This document shows positions 36,037-48,106 of a stretch of 64,000 nucleotides of DNA, in pieces. The translations under genes were made by a program, and so were the position numbers. The stretch's first letter is position 1, and every line of letters starts with the position of its first letter. The DNA lies in assembly GCA_020744225.1 (NCBI GenBank), contig JAGMWG010000021.1, positions 496,001 to 560,000 of the forward strand. The letters run 5' to 3'. The notes under the pieces were generated by a model. That model was not told where the DNA came from and did no database searches. It worked only from the letters and a program-made list of their open reading frames with translations. This stretch comes from Paraphoma chrysanthemicola (taxonomy: Eukaryota > Ascomycota > Dothideomycetes > Pleosporales > Phaeosphaeriaceae).

Positions 36037-37119
36037 AATCTGATCACATTCTCGACCTGCGTTTTCCTTGGTTTCGAAAAGTGTATTTCCTTTGCCGTCT
36101 GCGATTCATAGCGCGCATAGTTGCATAGTCGCCTAGTATCATGCATTGTGCACGTCAGGAAGCCGCTATCTCTACTCACGCTTTCCTTCTTTGTCCTCTA
36201 CATACGCGTCTTGTCTTTCACATCTCATTTTTCGCGTCAAAACAAGCAGCACGGACGGCGAGTCTTGGTGTTTTCCTTTACTCATCATGGCAGTGGCGCA
36301 GGGTTATGCATAGACCGGCTTCATCAGACACGGCGTTTTCTCTCTCTCTTCGCGTCGATTGGATGTTGGCATGTGTTTGCGGCCAAGGCAAGAAACGTAT
36401 TTGAATGAGCACATACGGTTGATGCTTGAGGTGCAGAAGAGGGCGGCTTGATTGATGGATGGATAGAGAAAATCAAATCAGATCAAATCAAATCAGTGAG
36501 CAAGACGAAGCACCCCTTCCGTGCAAAGCACGCAGTCCATGGCTCTCATCATGGTTTTTCCATCATCCCACCACCCTCTCTCTCTTACCCCCTCACTTAC
36601 TCATCCCATCACCCATCGCATTCAACAAACTAATCCCGCTCACGCTGCTCTGTGCGGGGCCCCTTCAGACTCGCTTGTTTATGGTGAGGATGTTGTGTTC
36701 CTGAGTAGGCTTTTTATTTCCTCTGCGTAAGAAGCATATCAGCCGAAATTGTGACCTCAAAAGATTTGAATTGCACCGCCAAAATAAATAGTCCTAATTG
36801 GTTTCAGCACGCAAGGGAGACTAGAAACTCAATACGACGAACACGAAAAGAACAGCTCGCCGTGATCTTAGTACTACGGCAGTTGCTGACTGCGGCTTTC
36901 ATACTGCTATACGGTGCTGCTACTAGCGACATGCGTAGCATAACTACGTTTGAAAGTAAAGGTACTTAGTTTTCAACTTTGTACGTACACTATCTAGGTA
37001 TAAGTGGTTCGTCTGTTCGAACTGAGCTTTCTGCGGAAGCACTCTCAGCGGGAAACATCCTTTACGCCTGACAGATCCACCTATATATGCTTCTCTCTCA
37101 AATCTTGAGTTCTACCAAG
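36037..37119. other. Intergenic between convergent Sec7 gene and HET remnant
   Basis: About 1.1 kb. It contains a short AAATC/GATC tandem-like tract near 36470 and a CT-rich stretch near 36575. No supported gene. The GTTCGAAC near 37014 lacks the stems of a tRNA. Confidence 0.4.
36469..36496. repeat. Short AATCA-type tandem tract
   Basis: Imperfect tandem copies of (A)AATCA/AGATC over about 28 bp in intergenic DNA; a simple-sequence repeat, not a mobile element. Confidence 0.6.
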
Positions 37120-38073
37120 CTAGATTAAATTGATTCTCATCCAACTGTGAATTTCGGGATCTGACACATACTTGTTCTTAGATTCGGAATCCATAAGGTC
37201 GTTTGCATAACAATCTCCAATCACCTCGTACCATCGCGTTGCGTACTTGTAAATGCACGGTTGTCCGCGGATAATACAATTTGAACAATGTTGCTCGATA
37301 CTGTGGAACAGTTCCTCAGGCTGTGGCTCGATGTCTCTAAGGCATATCAAACAACGTTGCTTGATATAGGGCAACGGTCTCTTAGACCGTGACTTGAAAT
37401 TTCTGTGACACAACTCTTCATTGCAAAATGGTTCCAAGCGCCGAGGGCGTCGAAGAATCGAGGGGGTTCTAGTGCCTTCCAGCAGGCACATGGCATCACC
37501 TGTTTTGAGATCTGCTGGACCTAGGCCAATGTAGCCTCCTCCTGTGACGAAAAGTCTCCGGGCCTTTGTCGCAGAAACAATTGAGCGATCAATGAGCGAT
37601 ACCTGAACATTGTACGGTATCTGAGCGACTTTTGAAGCGCTTCCCAGTCTTTGCAATAGTTCCGGTCGAACGAGCTTGAGCACTTGCGTCCATGGCACCT
37701 CGTTCCAGGCTCTCAGGTGTCTTCGCTGTGATTCGGCTGGCGTAATTCTCTCGTCAACCTTTGTTTGTGTTGCATCTAAGATTCGACCTTCAGCCGCCAT
37801 CTTTTCCACGCGTTCTTGCAAGCCAAGGTCTGATCTTCTGCAGCTCCAAGGCCGCGCCTTTGACTGATCCCGTACGATGTTCATTACTCAGCCCCTTTTG
37901 CGCTGATCAGGACACTCTATGCTGATAGCGTTATCGATGATCTCTTTTCGCTTCAGTTCCTTTTCAAACAGAGAATAGAATTCTTGCCCAATGTCCTCTA
38001 GCCTTTTTGATATTGCCTTTTCATGAAATGCGTGAGATATGCTAGATTTTTGCTTCGCAATTACCATTGCCAT
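37120..38073 (-). pseudogene. Degenerate C-terminal part of a HET-type incompatibility protein
   Basis: One minus-strand frame runs from an ATG at 38073 to 37120, broken by a single in-frame TGA at 37890-37888; a new ATG follows at 37884. The downstream 254-residue part has the C-terminal signature of HET-domain proteins: RRLFVTGGGYIGLGPADLKTGD, then LLEGTRTPSILR, then YEVIGDCYANDLMD. The N-terminal HET domain itself is absent, since the kinase gene begins only 360 bp away. Between SILR and YEVIGD is an unusual ~65-residue insert with cysteines at 154, 159, 178, 181, 200, 203 and 210, in CxxC pairs like a zinc-binding module. It may be a decayed gene, or a short expressed protein from 37884. 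I found no intron that removes the stop and keeps frame. Confidence 0.55.
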
Positions 38074-38433
38074 GACGATCTATTCTTTCTCGTTACTATG
38101 CTTCTGCAGCCAGGTCATCATTCGCGTGCCGAGGGAGGCGTCAGTGTCCGGTACATTCTGCTCGCTTACTGCGCCAGTCGTAATCAGCTGCAAAGCAGTA
38201 CGATGTGCGTAATGGATCAGGCTGAGCTGCGCCTCTATCATGCCTGAATGCAACCCCGCAGTCATCTGACATCCAAGACTTATCTCGACTCTGCTTCCCA
38301 ACATACACTTTTACCCCTTCGTCTTGCCCAACACAATGCGCTGATCTGTCGAAGATGGATGGCTTTTGAGATACTCTGAACGCTACCTCGAACATGCACA
38401 ACCGAACTCCACCAGGAACATCCCCTGCACGCT
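38074..38433. other. Spacer between HET remnant and kinase gene
   Basis: A 360-bp head-to-head spacer. Overlapping minus-strand frames exist here (for example 38304-38080) but none shows HET-domain motifs or a splice path into the remnant. Confidence 0.4.
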
Positions 38434-41400
38434 ATGGAATCGCAAGGCTACGAAGAAGAACTTCTGCAACATTGGTTTTCGGAAGCGGAGACGCAATACA
38501 AGAGCGATGGCTTCAGTGAAAAGGACATTTGGGAAATCTCTACTATCCTCCAGCGAGCTGAGCGACCGAGCTGGAGTCGCACACCAAGGCTTTATATAGT
38601 ACTTCGAATGATTCAAAAACTGGATGTGATCGAACGATTTATCGAACAAGGAATTTCGGATCTCGGTTTTCCATTTAACCAGAAGAGCCTTCCTCATATC
38701 CTGGGCTCGCAGTCTGATCGTGCCAATTTCCTAGATCACCAACGGGCGGTTTGCAATTCCAAGGCTTTAAATCTTGAACAACCGCGTGCGAAGCATGTCC
38801 ACTTTCATGACTCAAACGAGATCCCTCTCAAGAAGATTGGCGAGCTAGGCAAAGGATCCTCTGGCGTTGTTGAGCGCGTTATCAGTACCGTCAGTTACAG
38901 GGAGTACGCCCTCAAGCTCATTCGAAGAGGTACGACCTACAGGAAAGACAAGCAGGTCCTGCGCGGTTTCGAAAAAGAGCTTTCGCACCTGAAACGTCTC
39001 TCTGAAGATCAAGCACATCGTCACATTATTGAAGTTATTGGAAGCTACACAGAACCTCGGTATGTAGGAATACTATTTCCTGTCGCGGAATGTAACTTAG
39101 CAGAGTTCATGGAGTCGCCGGGGCTTGAAGATCGACGCTGGAAACTGCGTACCTATTTCGGATGCCTTACTTCTGCCCTAGCTTTTCTTCACGACAATAA
39201 GATCCGCCACAAGGATATCAAGCCGCAAAATATCCTGATACAGGATCTCAGACCGTACTTCACGGATTTTGGTGTAGCTGTCGACTGGAGTGACCATGGT
39301 CATAGCATAAGTCAGGGTCCAACTGCAATGACACCACGATATGGTGCCCCAGAAGTTGCTTCCAGTGAGCCAAGGAGCTATTCAGCCGATATCTGGTCGT
39401 TAGGCTGCGTGTTCTTGGAGATGTGGACGGTACTCAGAGGTCGAAGCCTAAAAGAGATCGCGGCAAATTTCACAGCAGATAAGCAGTTATTGCCTTACCA
39501 TTCTTCCACCGTGGACCTGTCGGCATGGATACATCATCTTCACTCACTTCCCGGTGCTTCATCAGACCAGGCGCCGAGTAAATGGCTAAATCAAATGCTC
39601 GTCCGAGACCGGAAAAGTCGATGCTCGGCATACCCGCTGCTAGAGAGCATTCGGGAAACGAGCATGGACCCGTCCGGCCAGTACTTGTACATGTGCCGGT
39701 ACTGTTTAGATGATGAAGAAACAGCCGAAAGCGTCCCCAACCGACAGCGAAGAATCTTCCAGTTCGACTGTCAACAAGCCGCTGGTAATACGGGCTGTAA
39801 CATGTAAGACGATAACAAGCGCCAAGGGAAGGCCGAGTGCTCCGCTTCCAAACTCTGATCCTTGCCAGGATGAAATCGACCACATCGTAGGGTCATTGCA
39901 CGAGGATTCCAAACAAGACGCTCAATCTCTCACCAATTCCACGAAGTCGGAGATGGCTAGATCAAATCATGACAGTGCGAGGGCGAAACATTCCTCATAC
40001 GAGGACGAACACACCGGACCGAGGACGTCAGCTGACTTCATGGAGCAACAGAGAGGAGGTCAGGAAATCAAAGACTCAATCCAAATTTGTAGTCCGAGAG
40101 GAGCAGGCATTCAAAGCCAAAAGTATCAAGCCTGGGTTCAGTCAGGCTCGGAGTCCGAGCATACAATCTCAGGCGACCACGAGCGGGTCGAATCACCAGT
40201 CGACATCGCGACGAAAGTCGGGCGGTGCGAGACGAAAGCAGAACAGTTTATTTGCACTACAAAGTATTTTAGTCACCGGAAGAAACATTCGAAAAAGTGT
40301 CTGATCAATGCTCGGGGTACAACCACCTTGCCAGTAGAGCTAGTCTCGCATGACTATATCACATCACTAGGCTATCGTGGCCTTTCGAAGTCGAAAGATG
40401 GAAAGGTAAATCAACACACAAGTTCCGCTAAGCTATTATACGTCAGGCTCACAATGATTAGATGTATCGACTTAACCAACCTCTCACACAAGAGCAAGTC
40501 AGGCAAATCATAGAGCACAGCTTTCGAGAACGCGTCTCAAACGATGGACCCGATCTCCCTACGCCTTCTGCATACTTACATCATTTTGTTCCCATTCTCT
40601 TTGACCCAAAAAACTGCAATCACTGCCGTTGGCGCCGATTACGAGCAAGGCACACAGCTGCCGGTTTTCGCAATACCCACTTAACAGACGAATGGCTGTC
40701 AGAGCCAAGTTCCTCTTCGGCAAGCGAATCCTCATCTGAAGAAGGAAGCACTTTGGTGGATAGTGAGCGCAGTAGGTATCAGCGTGAACATGATGCCTTC
40801 AACGATCTCAAGAACACATCCTACCCATCCTACAGCATGAGATCTAAACCCTCTTCAGCACAGGAATCGCATCGTGAATATTCGAGAGCTTTCCGGGAAG
40901 TACCTCTAGGTTCTCAACATCCTGCGAGGGAACGAAGCCTCCATCGGAGGGAACGCCAGCCATATCAATCATCTCGGAATCAAGACTCTGATTCTGACTT
41001 GGACTCTCCCTTCGAGACGCCAGATAGAACTTCCCATTTCCATGATATCAAGTCACGAGAAGCTCACGGTGCGCCCCAGAGCCAGCGCACGAAGAGAAAA
41101 GAGGTTCGTGTGCGCACACTCAATGCAGAAGACTTGAGCAAAGTAGATTCAGGCACGTCCCAATACCCTCGACATATTCCCGTGTATGATCCGAAGTCGT
41201 TCAAATTCAAACGCAGACGCCACAATCGCTTGTATGATCCGAAGTCAATCAATCCCAGACCCGGACGCCACGTGCACATGGATGGGAGATTCTCTCCTTC
41301 GATAGTCAAGATGCAAAAAGGGAGCCGTGCAATGCGTCGTTCGAACCCCTGGTGGCAGAACAATACAGCGGAGAACACCACCGGAGCTACTGAATCGTTG

Positions 41401-41700
41401 ACTTCTGAGTCAGACTACTCCATCCGCACATTGTCGAGTGCGGGTGCAGTACATGATCATACTCAAAATCTTTCCCGCAAGACCTACATATATCCTCATA
41501 TCTGGAAAGACGAGATGGGGGATGCGAGCCATCACAGGACTCGATCCGGGAATTTGCCAGAGAGGGACAGCCGAGCGAACCCCGACGTAGATCATGATGG
41601 CAATCCATGGGACTATGCGTCGAGTTCGTATCAGCCATGGCATGGCGACTATCCATCCGATTCAGGTGCGACTCACGGATCTGAACCGAACGAAGTCTGA
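38434..41700 (+). CDS. Fungal Ser/Thr protein kinase with long disordered C-terminal tail
   Basis: Three exons, 38434-39698, 39748-40405 and 40462-41700, give 1053 residues; each junction keeps frame. Residues 1-130 form the leader seen in a large fungal kinase family: Trp/Phe-rich start, then PRLYIVLRMIQKL and FPFNQKSLP. The kinase domain (about 133-410) has GELGKGSSGVV, ATP-binding K161 (YALKLIRR), catalytic HKDIKPQN with D261, DFG at 278-280, and APE after TPRYG, so it looks active. The tail (about 420-1053) is polar and low complexity. It contains a segment at the start of exon 3 (QPLTQEQVRQIIEHSF) with CNHCRW, and a duplicated YDPKS unit. Without splicing the kinase would stop at 39807. 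Substrates unknown. Confidence 0.8.
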
Positions 41701-42860
41701 TCGTGGGACTGGCACATCAGCACATGTATCCAAAGCAGCCCGCATGAAGTAGAGACTGGTGCTTGGCATGCGAGGTGTAACTAAATTGAGGCTAGGAGGA
41801 ATTTAGACAATTAGGTGAATGAGTTGGCCAATGTGGATGATTCCAATGGCTACCCGTAATCATTGTATATAGAAGTACAAATTGTCTCGAGCCTCGCGCT
41901 TCTTAGCTCGTACTGTATGACATTGTTGTAATATGTACATATATCTATCGAATCCTGTCGGCGGTCAAGTGCGTTTCTTCTGCGTGTTGAAGCTTGGCGG
42001 TGGCGCTCTTCTCGAGTTCAGCCTGGTCGTCGTTGCCTGATTACGTTATATACTTCAACATTATCTTCTATACACAATACAGCTTTCTAATAGATATACT
42101 AGAAAGTAGTTTTAGTATAGTTACGTAATAGAGACCAGAACCGCCGGAAACTGCTGAAGAATCGCATTTTGACACGAAGTCGTAACCTGTTCAAAAGCCG
42201 GATCTGGCAAACACACAGAGAAGTCGCGATCAAAGTCTCCACGTATGACACTGGCACAGTTGTCAGTCTCAGTCCAGTCCAGATCGAGAAAAAGAGAGAG
42301 GCAGCATCCCACCTTAATTGATATCGTACTGCCAAGGGAGGGTCGCTCCTGGAAGAATCGCTCTGACCAGAAATATCCCGTCCGGCGGTGTTTACTTGAC
42401 AGCCCTTCTTAATGCTGCTGCCTAAGTCTTCCGTCAGCAGAGATAAGAAGACTGTCTTCGAGCGGGGTAACACGCCAATGGCGAGTATGAATACAGAAGG
42501 CTGTACACTGCTGTGCAGAAGGAGCACCTGCAAGTGCCAGATTTGGTTTAGCTCGATGCGACAACAACAACCACACCCCGCGTCAGGCTGCGACTCAAGG
42601 CATGATTAGTTTTGCTGCAGTCGCTCTCAAAGGCTCCTCAAATAGCTGTCAGTCAGGACATTCAACACATTAACAAGATAAGCATAAATCGGTGGAAAAA
42701 TGCTGATGCTATTTGCGCTTCTAACCAGACTGTAGTCAACCATAGTGGGATGACTTTCAACGCCCGAAAATGCATCCAAGACGACTTGAGGAAACGCGGC
42801 CTCTCCCGACGCAACATCGAAAGCAAATTCGTATCCTGAGAGTAGCCAGGTCGATCTATT
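41701..42860. other. Intergenic between kinase and PIK1 3' ends, with an AT-rich patch
   Basis: About 1.16 kb between convergent genes. The stretch 42041-42130 is clearly AT-rich compared with its surroundings and contains small inverted repeats. The rest shows no supported gene. Confidence 0.45.
42083..42106. repeat. Small inverted repeat in AT-rich patch
   Basis: Arms CTTTCTA (42083-42089) and TAGAAAG (42100-42106) flank a 10-base loop. A neighbouring ATACTA/TAGTAT pair lies at 42096-42118. This could be a transposon scar, a terminator-like hairpin or chance in AT-rich DNA. Confidence 0.4.
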
Positions 42861-45800
42861 TCAGTATATCCCCTGCGTGCGGTACTGGAAAGTATCGTAA
42901 CTAGACGCACTTCATTAGCACCATTCTCATCTCTCCACAAGTAGAGGGGATGTCAGCACTTACAGCCGTGTATAATAACTCCCCACACTCTTAGCAATCA
43001 GCTCGTCCACAAACGTCTCTGCCTCTTCTTTACTCAAATGCAACATTAGCCTCGCGCGCAGACTATTCGTCACGCTGGCTGCGCCGGCTTTGAAGCAGTC
43101 CATTTTACTTTGCTTGCTCATGAGATCGACAAGCATGATTAGGCGCTCCGCTTCTTTTCTTAGGGCTTGAAATGCGCGTTTGCATAGAGCTTTGAATTCT
43201 TCGTACGCGGGACTCGTCAGGCCGCCCAGGACGTCGACGTAGTCTTGGGTGAGCTTGAAGGGAGCGGCTTCGAAACCCATGCTGCCGGGGGAATTGGACA
43301 GCATGAAGCCAAAGTCGATGTGGATGATGTGGCCCATGTTGTCGATGAGAAGGTTGCCGTTGTGACGGTCTTTGAGTTGGAGAACGTAGCTGATCATGCT
43401 GTAGGCGGCGAGGGACCGGGTGAAGGCATCTACACCAGCAATGTAGGCGTCGGATTCTGGCTCGCCGAACGTCTTGCGCCAATGGTCTTGAAGGGTGGCG
43501 ATGCGCTTGCGAGGGTTAGTGCCTGCTGCTATGCTTGCAAGTGTCAAGCTGCGCTTGAGCGAGTGCAGAGAGACACCGTTGGTAATGGTCTCAATGAGGC
43601 CAGATGATTCACCAGTGACGAGTATCCGCATCCGTTTCGTCCAGACGGGCACGTTGGCTTCTTCCCATATTCGTGTGCAGACTTGGATGAGCTGGCACGC
43701 AAAGGCCTCTTGACGCAAATCAGCACCAGTCTTGACGATCACGCTGATGAGATCCCAATTCTTCATGTGGCCGTACGGTGATGACCTCCTGATGCGTTCC
43801 CGCTTCGCACTCCATTCTTCGCCGAACGTCGCCGCACTTGGGTCGTCCCGATCACCCTTTCTTCGCATACCACCAGTCTTCAAGTCGTTCTCCATACGAG
43901 CAGCGCCAGCTCCAGAATTTGCGCCCACGGTCAGCCCTTCTTCAAGCTCTTCTGGTTCACCAGTGATTGCTGTTGGGTCTGTTTCCGCCATGATGGTGTC
44001 GAACGTCGGACCCTGATCTTCTGCCATGAAGTTCTGCTCTTCCAAGCTTTGCATGCTGGCGATAATCTTGGCTTTGATAGCGGCTACTTCAGTCTTTGGC
44101 CGTTTTGAGCCACTCGCTTCAAGCTGAGCCAGCATCTGCGCGGCTGTTCGCATGTGTGTCGCAAGAGCGGAGAAGTCCGGTTGATCCGCGCTCTGATTTC
44201 CCCGGCTCATGTTCGCAGGTATGGTCATTCTTCGAGTTGGCGCAGGGCTGTTTGATCTGCTGATGGCTGAGTCCGATGTGCGAGGGGTAGAAAGGGTGGC
44301 CATGGAAGATAAGGTGTTTGCTCCGCTCGATGATCTGGGTGCAGTGGCCTTACCATTCACACTCGTCGGCGGAAGCGTCACTCGTGCCATACCTGATGCA
44401 ATGTCGTCCTCATCAACAGTTTTGATCAGTGAGGTGCTGCCAAGGTCGCCTGTCGCCGGCTCAAAGACGCTGTCTGTTCCATTTGGTGGTGTCCTATCGA
44501 GCGCCAGATACTCGGCATTGGTTATGTCAAAAAGCCGCCTTCTCGAAGTGCCCTTTTCAAACATGAGCTTCTCCAGCAGTTGCTGGTTCTGTTCCGTGTC
44601 TGGATCAAAGTCAAAATCCTCCTGCAGTACTTCAACCATGAGAAGATATGGCACACGCTCTGCGCTGTTCAAACTCGTTGCTTCGGCTGGATTTATCCGC
44701 ACGATACGGTGATGCTGGCTTTGCGATGCAATCCCATCTTTCAGCGTCGGAGGGGAGAGCGTCGGTATGTCGACCTCAGCCGGCAGATCCTGCGCGATCA
44801 AGGCAAGCTCTGCTCGTAGTGCACTCAACCGCGCTGGCTTGGGCACAATCACCAAACGATTCGAAATATCCTCCAGGGCACTCAAGAATTGCGTCTCGCT
44901 GCGGAAGTAGTTCGATCTCAGCAATCGAATCTTCTGCGGGCGAGACAATGCTGTCGGAGTGAGCGGCCGCGGTGGCTGTGGATGATGCTTTCGAGAAATA
45001 TGGAGGGGCGACTGCGGTCCCAAGCCGGCCGTTGCAGGTGGTGTCGGCAGTGGTGACGATTTCGGCTCGCGGAAGTCTGGCAGCGACGACGAGCTGAGTC
45101 GTGCCTCGGGGTCCATTGCTAGTAATGACGGTCGGTGCTGTGCTGAGGGCGCCCGCACGGGGTTCGCTGGCCGCGCCGCCTGTCGTCTCAAGTCCTTTGC
45201 GTCTCGAGGCTCCTTTGGCCGCGGCGAGTTGGCCTTTGAAGCCCGCCCATCTTCTGGATCCGAGTGGCCCTGGGCAGTCCTCCGCTGCTTGGTGCGCGGC
45301 GACCCGCCCGCGACCGTTTTACTACGCCCCACCTTTGCTGTCTGCACATTGTCGGAGATGATGTCCTCAATGGGCCGCGGTTTTCGCGCCTGCGCAATCG
45401 CCAGAGGGCCAGCATGCGCGGGCAGGAAGGGGGCCGCAATGCTCGCCAGCACCAGGCTCGAGAGGACCGTGACGGGCAGTATGTTCTCCTTGATCTTCTC
45501 CCGCCGCTGCGGCTCGGCAGAGCCAAAGACGATGCGCTGCACGCGGTTGTAGATGCGCCGACATGTCTTGAAGGCGATCGAGTTGGGCGCGCTGGCCAGG
45601 TCGTGGAGGTACGTCTGGAAGAGCCAGAAGGTCTGCGGTATATTAGTACCCACTCGGGCTAGCGAGAGACACAGTGTCCTGGAGGCCCACCAGCAGCGCG
45701 CCGTTGACCGACTCCTCGCACAGGTCTATTATGAACTCTTCCAGGGCCATGGACTCATTGTCGATGCTTATGAGGAGATGACATAATCTGGTCCCGCCGT

Positions 45801-46140
45801 GTAAGCTGTGCGTTCATGCGGGTGCCGGCAGAGCGAGCGGCGACGTACTGCGGGAGGAAGAACTCGAGCTCCTCGTACGCAAACTGGCGCAGCTTGGAGC
45901 ACAGCACATAGTGGATGCCGACGTGGTCTGCATATCGCCTGTAGGGCCCGCGGGGTCAGCGTGGTGTGCGAGCGGACATGTCGGTGAGGACGAGGGTCTG
46001 CGGCGGTGCAGTGCCTGTGGCTTTGGGCAACGGGCAACGGGCAACGAGCAAGCAACTCACGCAAGATAGGCCACTGCCAGCGACGGGTCCGTGTTGAAGT
46101 GGTCCGACTCTATGAAGCGCTCAAGAAGATTCCAACTCAT
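42861..46140 (-). CDS. PIK1: Phosphatidylinositol 4-kinase, PIK1 (type III beta)
   Basis: Five exons on the minus strand: 46140-46061, 45938-45849, 45787-45691, 45632-42964 and 42900-42861, giving 991 residues. The N-terminal lipid-kinase-unique helical domain reads SWNLLERFIESDHF, RYADHVGIHYVLC, FLPQLCHLLIS and ALEEFIIDLCEESV across the first three exons, matching PI4K beta. A long Ser/Pro-rich middle follows. The catalytic domain (about 690-990) has the ATP-binding VIVKTGADLRQE, the catalytic loop KDRHNGN (about 844) and HIDFGFML (about 864). The final 40-bp exon supplies the family's YDTFQY C-terminal end. It makes PI4P at the Golgi, needed for secretion; it is usually essential. The three small 5' exons and the tiny last exon were placed by family motifs and frame. 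Confidence 0.93.
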
Positions 46141-46530
46141 CTGGGACGGCTCATTGGGGCGCTGCGACGGGAGGGGAGGGAGTGGGAGAGTTTCAATGCG
46201 CAAAAGGGCGCCTCGTAGAAATGGGGTAGCAGCAGGGTTCAGCGGAGCTCGCCAAGTCCGCCGCCCGGGAGCTGCACCATCAACCATGCATGTCCAGTGT
46301 CCCGTGCTCTGCTCCAATCACATTACATTCGCAGTGCGTCCTACTTCTACTCCATCCTCTCGCAAAACTTGACAAGCAGTTATTCCGCCCGTTCTGCCCA
46401 TACGCCGATAGATCTCGAGCACGAATCAGCCACCCAAACACCAGACGCCGTGTAGCAATAGCAGATCTGACAGCGCCGTGTACAAGAATATGGTACAGAG
46501 AGAAGCACAATATATACAAGACGCCACACT
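46141..46530. promoter_or_regulatory. Upstream region of PIK1
   Basis: 390 bp between the PIK1 ATG and the 3' end of the co-oriented RMND1 gene; it must contain the PIK1 promoter and the RMND1 polyadenylation region. No TATA box is obvious. Confidence 0.4.
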
Positions 46531-48106
46531 CTAGTCTGCAGCATGCAGATCGACAAAGATGTTGATGGCCGCAACAACCACCTCGGTAAAGACGAGGATG
46601 ATGACAATCCATTCGAGTAGTTCGCCCTGCAAGTCGTTAGTCGGGCATGTCACCGCAAACGGTCGAAGCACTTACATGTGTGACCGTCAATTGGTCCTTG
46701 AGCACGGCAAGCAGGTCGCCGATAACGTTCAGCCTCTCTGTCAGCAGGCTGACTCTCTGGTCCATCTCGAGGTAGCTTCGCACCGCCTGATAGACTGGGT
46801 CGAGCTGTGGCTCTGCCCACATGAGCTCTGGCGCGTCAAGCACCGAGCCCTGCAGATGGATGCTGATGCGCAGTATGAACAGCTCGCCAATCTGCATATT
46901 GATCTGCTTCTTGTTGAGGTTGATTTTGCCCGAGCTCGCAATCTGAGCTGGAATATCCTTGGTGTCGTCGATGGTGTTGTCTACCAAGTCTTCGAAAAGC
47001 GACGTCTTGACGCTCTGCGACAGACCGTGGCTGATGGCCAGCTTGATCATGTAGTTCTTCTTGTCGCGAAGACTGATAAAGTCGTTGTAGATCCGGGCTT
47101 GGTACTCGCGCGTGTAGTAGAAGTTGAACTCTTCTGTCTCGACTTCGTCTTTGCCGAGCTTGTCAACCTCGAACTTTGCAATCTCCTTTAAGAAGCGCTT
47201 TTCCTCCTGCAGCGTCATACCCCAAATCACAATCGTGCCGTACTCGAAGAGAAATACTTCAGGCGTGTGAACCTGAATGTCAAAATCTGGCGTCTCCATC
47301 TGCGGGTCCGAGTCTGCATGCGTTATGGAAGGTCTCCGAGGTCTCTCCAAAGCGTCCTCTGTCGCTTCTTCCCCTTGTATGTCTATCAAGTTGTCTCTTC
47401 GTCTCTCGTTCTCGTGTTCGACCTCAATGGCGCTGTCGGAGAATCTCCTGGGTCTATTCTCTGGGTTGCCGTCCAGCGCAGCAGTGCTGGCCACCTCTTC
47501 TGGTCCTTTCGACCCGTAATTGTACGGCGAGTAGATGCATTCATCGAACCTTTTGGGCAAAGCACCTCGAAGTTTCTGCTTGCCCTTCAAGAAGCGCATG
47601 AGCTCGTCCAGCTTGTAAGAGGCAGCGGTACAGTATGCCGTGACTCGAGGCAGTCGCTCGCGGTCGGCCTTGCCCAGTCGCGCGGCATCTCTCCTAGCCG
47701 TTGGGTCTTTTATCCGCGTGTATTGAACGTACACGTCGCGACCGCTTTCTTCGTCTTCGCCGTCATCATTGGCCGGATCGGGCAAGAGCTTCAGTTTCTG
47801 CGCGGTTCTTGTTGTTCTTTGCGGGCCAATCTTGGGTGCGGGCGGGCCTCTTATAGGCGCACCTGAGCTGTTCCGTCTCCGCAGCTTGCTATTCAGTGTA
47901 GACAGCATCGGCTGGCCGCCATGGCTGGTACCAGAGGCCTGAGCGCCTGAAGAAAAGGACCGCGGCGGTTCGGTCGGTTTGGACGACGACACAGTGGGAT
48001 TGAATGTGACTGTACGCTGAGGCTTTGGCGGCTTTGCGGCGGACTGGCGTTCTGTGTGCGACAATGCTGGAATTAGGGGCGTTGTTTCCGTAGAGCTCGA
48101 CGCCAT
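46531..48106 (-). CDS. RMND1/DUF155 family protein (Rmd1/Rmd8/Sif2-like)
   Basis: Two exons on the minus strand, 48106-46676 and 46626-46531, give 508 residues; the intron is 49 bp. The first ~130 residues are Ser/Pro/Arg-rich and disordered. The conserved DUF155 region (about 150-470) includes VTAYCTAASYKLDELMRFLKG near its start, then EVFLFEYGTIVIWGMT (about 280) and YTREYQARIYNDFISLRDKKN. It ends in a predicted C-terminal membrane anchor that appears only with exon 2 (LLEWIVIILVFTEVVV). Yeast Rmd1 and Rmd8 are linked to meiotic nuclear division, and fission yeast members interact with Sad1; the molecular activity is not established. The human relative RMND1 is mitochondrial; this protein's long arm and tail anchor fit the fungal extramitochondrial branch. 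Confidence 0.88.

Noticed and set aside
37000..37030. GTTCGAAC as a tRNA B box
   Set aside because: The flanking bases do not form a T stem, and no acceptor or anticodon arm can be drawn.
38080..38304. Minus-strand frame as the N-terminal part of the HET remnant
   Set aside because: It has no HET motifs, ends in TAG just before the next frame, and no splice pair joins them in phase.
39699..39807. Kinase ending at the stop at 39807
   Set aside because: A consensus 49-bp intron here keeps frame into a long continuation; the unspliced tail is short and unlike family ends.
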